The notes under the pieces were generated by a model. That model saw only the letters and a program-made list of their open reading frames with translations. It was not told the DNA's origin and did not search any database. Positions 59,399 through 64,000 of a DNA stretch of 64,000 nt are shown here, one piece after another. Position numbers and translations under genes: made by a program. This DNA is from Perca fluviatilis (lineage: Eukaryota > Chordata > Actinopteri > Perciformes > Percidae), in NCBI RefSeq assembly GCF_010015445.1, contig NC_053120.1, positions 18,626,308 to 18,690,307 on the forward strand, written 5' to 3'. Every line of letters starts with the position of its first letter. Position 1 is the stretch's first letter.

Positions 59399-61027
59399 CA
59401 GTGCCTTGCGAAAGTATTCGGCCCCCTTGAACGTTTCGACCTTTTGCCACATTTCAGGCCTCAAACATAAAGATATAAAACTGTAATTTTTTGTGAAGAA
59501 TCAACAACAAGTGGGTCCCAATTATGAAGTGGAACGAAATTCATTGGCTATTTCAAACTTTTTTAACAAATAAAAAACTGAAAAAGTGGGCGTGCAAAAT
59601 TATTCAGCCCCTTTACTTTCAGTGCAGCAAACTCTCTCCAGAAGTTCAGTGAGGATCTCTGAATGATCCAATGTTGACCTAAATGACTAATGATGATAAA
59701 TAGAATCCAGCTGTGTGTAATCAATGTTCCCGTATAAATGCACCTGCTCTGTGATAGTCTCAGAGGTCCGTGTAAAGCGCAGAGAGCATCATGAAGAACA
59801 AGGAACACACCAGGCAGGTCCGAGATACTGTTGTGGAGAAGTTTAAAGCGGTTTGGATACAAAAAGATTTCCCAAGCTTTAAACATCCCAAGGAGCACTG
59901 TGCAAGCGATAATATTGAAATGGAAGGAGTATCAGACCACTACAAATCTACGAAGACCCGGCCGTCCCTCTAAACTTTCAGCTCATACAATGAGAAGACT
60001 GATCAGAGATGCAGCCAAGAGGCCCATGATCACTCTGGATGAACTGCGGGAGATCTACAGCTGAGCTGGGAGACTCTGTCCATAGGACAACAATCAGTCT
60101 TATACTGCACAAATCTGGCCTTTATGGAAGAGTGGCGCAAGAAAGCCATTTCTTAAAGATATCCATAAAAAGTGTCGTTTAAAGTTTGCCAAAAGCCACC
60201 TGGGAGACACACCAAACATGTGGAAGAAGGTGCTGTGGTCAGATGAAACCAAAATCGAACTTTTTGGCAACAATGCAAAACGTTATGTTTGGCGTAAAAG
60301 CAACACAGCTCATCACCCTGAACACACCATCCCCACTGTCAAACATGGTGGTGGCAGCATCATGGTTTGGGCCTGCTTTTCTTCAGCAGGGACAGGGAAG
60401 ATGGTTAAAATTGATGGTAAGATGGATGGAGCCAAATACAGGACCATTCTGGAAGAAAACCTGATGGAGTCTGCAAAAGACCTGAGACTGGGACGGAGAT
60501 TTGTCTTCCAACAAGACAATGATCCAAAACATAAAGTAAAATCTACAATGGAATGGTTCACAAATAAACATATCCAGGTATTAGAATGGCCAAGTCAAAG
60601 TCCATACCTGAATCCAATCGAGAATCTGTGGAAAGAACGTAAAAACTACTGCTGTTCACAAAGCGCTTCCATCCAACCTCACTGAGCTCGAGCTGTTTTG
60701 CAAGGAGGAATGGGCAAAAATGTCAGTCTCGATGTGCAAAACTGATAGAGACACACCCAGCGACTTACAGCTGTAATCGCAGCAAAAGGTGGCGCTACAA
60801 AGTATTAACTTAAGGGGGCTGAATAATTTTGCACGCCCAATATTTCAGTTTTTTATTTGTTTAAAAGGTTTGAAATATCCAATAAATTTCGTTCCACTTC
60901 ATGATTGTGTCCCACTTGTTGTTGATTCTTCACAAAAAATTACAGTTTTATATCTTTATGTTTGAGGCCTGAAATGTGGCAAAAGGTCGAAAAGTTCAAG
61001 GGGGCCGAATACTTTCGCAAGGCACTG
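59399..61027 (+). mobile_element. Tc1/mariner element with ~212-bp inverted repeats
   Basis: The element starts CAGTGCCTTGCGAAAGTATT and ends with the near-exact reverse complement; the inverted repeats span about 59399-59611 and 60813-61027. It is flanked by TA (59397-59398, 61028-61029) inside a TA microsatellite. 1629 bases, a full-length Tc1-like copy by size. It lies in the 3' UTR of RTP-like copy 2: the sequence after it (AAGTGCATGTAAGCTTTCAT) continues the 3' flank seen intact in copy 1. Confidence 0.93.
59791..60690 (+). pseudogene. Broken Tc1 transposase
   Basis: The ATG at 59791 opens the usual start, but a frameshift near 59840 moves the paired helix-turn-helix (YKKISQALNIPRSTV) to another frame. 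GRPSKLS follows. Another break near 60060 adds stops. From about 60180 the catalytic part is readable: WSDET, HGGGSIMVWACFS, QQDNDPKH and NPIENLWKE, so the DDE residues are all present. After NLWKE the frame is lost again (60640-60690). No functional enzyme can be made. Confidence 0.9.
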
Positions 61028-61051
61028 TATATATATATATATATATATATG
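61028..61051. repeat. (TA)n microsatellite flanking the Tc1 element
   Basis: TA units on both sides of the transposon (also 59389-59398). It was the insertion target. Confidence 0.85.
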
Positions 61052-62910
61052 AAATCAAGTGCATGTAAGCTTTCATATTTATTCTTGTCTTTAAAATATT
61101 AATTGGTCTGCCTGCACAAAGCATTAAACAAGCCTGTTTACAATCAGAAATGTGATAGATGAATAAAGCATATACAAACAAAAATCGTGTGGGTATTTTC
61201 TGTTTTCAAATAAATTGGTCTTATTTATGTATTATGTAATGTGTAAATATGACACTAAATGAGAGGAGAAGAATTCAATTTACAGTCAGTCATCTCAGTT
61301 CGTAAACATAAATTATCCAAATACAAATACAATCAGCATAATATACTGTAAAGGTAAAATAAACAGGAAAATAATAATTTAAACAAAAAATAAATAAATG
61401 CAAAGGTGACAGACTTCACTAAAAGTGGTAACAGCAAGTGTTCTTAATTAAATAGTTCTGGGTAGATATTAGTTGCCTTTCTTATTTGTTACCAATTTAA
61501 GAGACTCAAAGTACATATCAATTTCAATTCTGAATAGTTTAAAGAACGGAAATGTTGTAATATTATAGTTACATTTCAATAAAAAGTTATGTTATTTGGG
61601 ATAAAGTACCATGATGAGTCTGGTGCGCTTCAATCTTTTAACCATTTCACCTTAAAGGTGTAATTCACGTCCCAGAAGTCCAGATGTTCATATCCACCTT
61701 TATCCTTAGAACCAGAGAGCACCACTTTTTTTAGATGATGGTGTCTAGTTTTTCATACAAAGTTCGTGAATATGCCATTTATGTCTTTACATGTTGAATT
61801 ATGGACATTAAGGGAGAGGGCAGGATACTTTTTGACACTTAAAAGTGTGTATAAAGGAGTCACTGATATAAACTGATCTGTAACAGTAACAGCCTACAAC
61901 ACTTAAATATAAAATATAATATTTGGACAGGTAAAGATGAGGATTTTAGAAAATTTTATATTTTGCATAGACTGTATGTTTATTCTTTTTTATGCATGGT
62001 AACAGCTGGGTGGTAAAGTGTCTATGGCACACAGGAAGTGATGTACTACATTTCTAACAGAAGAAAAGGTTCAAAATTCAAAGAAAAGGCCATGACTATG
62101 TGTGACTATGACATGTCTATGTGACTGAACATCACCACAATAGCCTCAAAGTTTCAATTATTATTCAATAAAATAAAGTTTCAGCAGTGCCCTTCATAAT
62201 AGTTACAATTTCAATGTACAAGGATTACATTGACTATTTCTGTACATGTGTAGTCAACACTGAGTCATCAGAGTACCACATTGTGACAACTTCTTGAACA
62301 GCCATATTATAATATACAGAAAGGTTGGTTTGCAGAAGCATTGTGTTTTAACCTTGTTATTTTTGACGGACAACATTAATATAAAATGAAAAACGTTTGG
62401 CTGGCAGGAGGTCTGGGGTGACACCAGAGGACACATGTTTCTCACAGGCCATCCACTCCGTTTATTTGTGTATGCCCAGCAGGTGTGACGCTGATGCTGC
62501 TGTGGTCAGTCCTTACCATCTGCAAGTCACACACTGCGGTACAATACATTAACTGTGGTTCATCTTTGTTTTGTACAAAACCACCTACAGGGAAAGTAGC
62601 TGCCGTGCAGTGTTTTCCATTTCCCACATCATTTGCCAGGGGTTTGTCCACATCACGCTTGGTGTACAGTGGCACTTTGTATATCTTAGTCACAAAAGGC
62701 TGAATTTAGTCTTGCAAGAGTGCATTTGCCAGGTAAGTGGTGAGTATGCCTTAGCTGTCTGGCAATGGTTATTTATGGATAAATTACTCTCCTGTTCATG
62801 CAAATGACAACTAAAAGAAAATGTTCCCATAAAGCAGGTGATGATTATTCTGTGTGCTCGTCAGACAACTGATAGTGAGGAAACTACTCTTATCTGACAA
62901 CTGTAGAAAT
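61030..62910. other. Non-coding stretch between RTP-like copy 2 and htr3-like
   Basis: The first ~200 bases are the rest of the copy-2 3' UTR with a poly(A) signal AATAAA near 61161. The remainder shows no recognised exon or repeat. ORFs at 62442-62807 have no similarity I can name. Confidence 0.45.
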
Positions 62911-62911
62911 C

Positions 62912-62938
62912 ATGGCACTCAAGGATACTACACTGAAG
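62912..62938 (+). CDS. htr3-like exon 1 (possible)
   Basis: Nine codons (MALKDTTLK) before a GTAAAG donor; in frame with the next exon. It could instead be 5' UTR. Confidence 0.45.
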
Positions 62939-63845
62939 GTAAAGAATCTTCTTCTGGTTCATGTTCTGTATGTTATGAAGTGTTATTTCTGAGTCTAAAC
63001 ACAGCATTAGTTATAATAAATACTCTCTGTAACTGATAACCATTTCTTAAATAATAATTAATCAATGGTTTTAATGTTTTAGTTGTTTAAATTGAAACAA
63101 TTATTGTCATTTTTGTTTCATTCTAGTCTCTCCCTCCATCAGCCAGGCCCACTGTGGTCATGTTTCTCATTCTTATACCAGGTAAGCCTTTTGAAAGCAT
63201 TGCATGTTTATACTGTAAGGTGTCAAATAATATAAGGTTGCATAGAATGAAAAAGTGCAGGAGAATATGTACTGCATGTACAGTTACACAATGTATAATG
63301 TATGTGCAATATTGTAAGCTGAATACTGGATAATTTAAATCCTTTGTAATGTGCATTGAACTGGAAATAAGTTCATAAAAATCCCAGTGATTACTAGAAA
63401 ACTAAAGCTGAGACAACCCCCTTATTTTTTAATCATTTTTGTTAGTTGCAGGTCTGCTGTTTTGTTGAAAATGAGTCTAAGCATGTTTATTGTTCATTTC
63501 TTACACTGCACTGTAACTTCCATTCCTGCATTTCATATCTGCGTTAATCTATTTTAGCAGTTTTTATATTTTAAACAGTTTTTTTTATGTTTTATGTAAA
63601 GCAATTGGCCTTGCTGCTGAAATTTGCTATACAAATAAAGCTGTCTTGCTTATGACTTTCATTTTTGAATCTTCTTGTTAGCTGCATGCAGTGCCATCAA
63701 GCTGAATTGTTCTCAGCCCAACCAACCAGCCCTGCTGGAGGCTCTGACTCCAGTCTTCAACCTGAGCTCCATACGACCCGTCATGAACATGACCACCTGC
63801 ACCAACATCACCATAGACTTTACCATGTATGCGATACTAGGAGTG
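62912..63845 (+). CDS. 5-HT3-receptor-like ligand-gated channel, N-terminal exons (partial)
   Basis: Cys-loop receptor subunits of the HTR3 group form serotonin-gated cation channels in the plasma membrane. Three exons join in frame: 62912-62938, 63127-63181 and 63682-63845. They encode a short start, a hydrophobic segment VVMFLILIPAACSA that fits a signal peptide, and the N-terminus of the extracellular domain with NCSQPNQPALLEALTPVF, LSSIRPVMNM and NITIDFTMYAILGV, matching fish 5-HT3-like proteins. Donor GTATG follows at 63846. The Cys loop and membrane segments lie beyond the right edge. The second Met (63160) is an alternative start. Subunit type is not assignable. Confidence 0.8.
63127..63181 (+). 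CDS. htr3-like exon 2, signal peptide
   Basis: Acceptor CATTCTAG, donor GTAAGC. Contains the Met at 63160 followed by FLILIP. Confidence 0.65.
63560..63655 (+). repeat. LINE/SINE tail relic in htr3-like intron
   Basis: GCTGCTGAAATTTGCTATAC followed by AAATAAAGCTGTCTTGCT is a common 3' tail of fish retroposons. Confidence 0.45.
63682..63845 (+). CDS. htr3-like exon 3, start of extracellular domain
   Basis: Acceptor TTGTTAG, donor GTATGT. Several N-glycosylation sites (NCS, NLS, NMT, NIT). Confidence 0.85.
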
Positions 63846-64000
63846 GTATGTTTCAGTTCTTTGTAGATAAGTTTGTGCCGTTGCTTATTTTCATGACTAT
63901 GTATCACTTATCTTAGAATAAAAACTCTTCAGATGTACAGTACATTAGGCAAATCACTCACAAGTCATTTTATATATCAGGAGGCGTTATTGCAGTTTCT

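Overview
The window looks like euchromatic DNA from a spiny-rayed (percomorph-type) teleost fish. The evidence is spliced vertebrate genes with GT-AG introns, fish-type short interspersed repeats, many small DNA transposons (MITEs) and a Tc1/mariner element. There are no bacterial-style operons, tRNA or rRNA genes, or CRISPR arrays. Only five protein genes can be supported, all in the right half.

Layout. Bases 1-30,000 hold no confident host coding exon. They contain an internally deleted Harbinger element (2.6-3.85 kb), SINEs, LINE relics, microsatellites, a 58-bp perfect palindrome (5.4 kb) and a nearly intact 3.9-kb LTR retrotransposon without reverse transcriptase (24.05-27.95 kb). Bases 30,168-38,042 (+) encode a neuromedin U receptor (nmur1-like, 423 aa) in two exons. 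Its 6.6-kb intron is occupied by two TTAA-flanked elements, one of them a 3-kb fold-back carrying about seven copies of a ~195-bp tandem repeat. From 38 to 49.9 kb there is only repeat-rich non-coding DNA. Bases 49,982-54,837 (-) encode the small dynein light chain Tctex-type dynlt2b (tctex1d2, 120 aa) in five short exons, with two hAT-type MITEs in its introns and an RFX X-box-like motif upstream of the ATG. Bases 55,882-59,262 (+) are a tandem pair of receptor-transporting-protein-like (3CxxC zinc finger) genes with shared interferon-response-like promoter elements. A degenerate 1.63-kb Tc1 element sits in the 3' UTR of the second copy. At 62.9-63.85 kb begins a 5-HT3-like ligand-gated channel gene that runs off the right edge.

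The genes do not form one pathway. Dynein light chain, RTP-like and HTR3-like genes side by side recall human 3q27-q29 (TCTEX1D2, RTP1/2/4, HTR3C/D/E), so this part is probably conserved synteny. The most interesting parts are the duplicated, probably interferon-regulated rtp pair, the fold-back element with an internal satellite, and the young non-autonomous LTR element with a repeat-expanded proline-rich reading frame.
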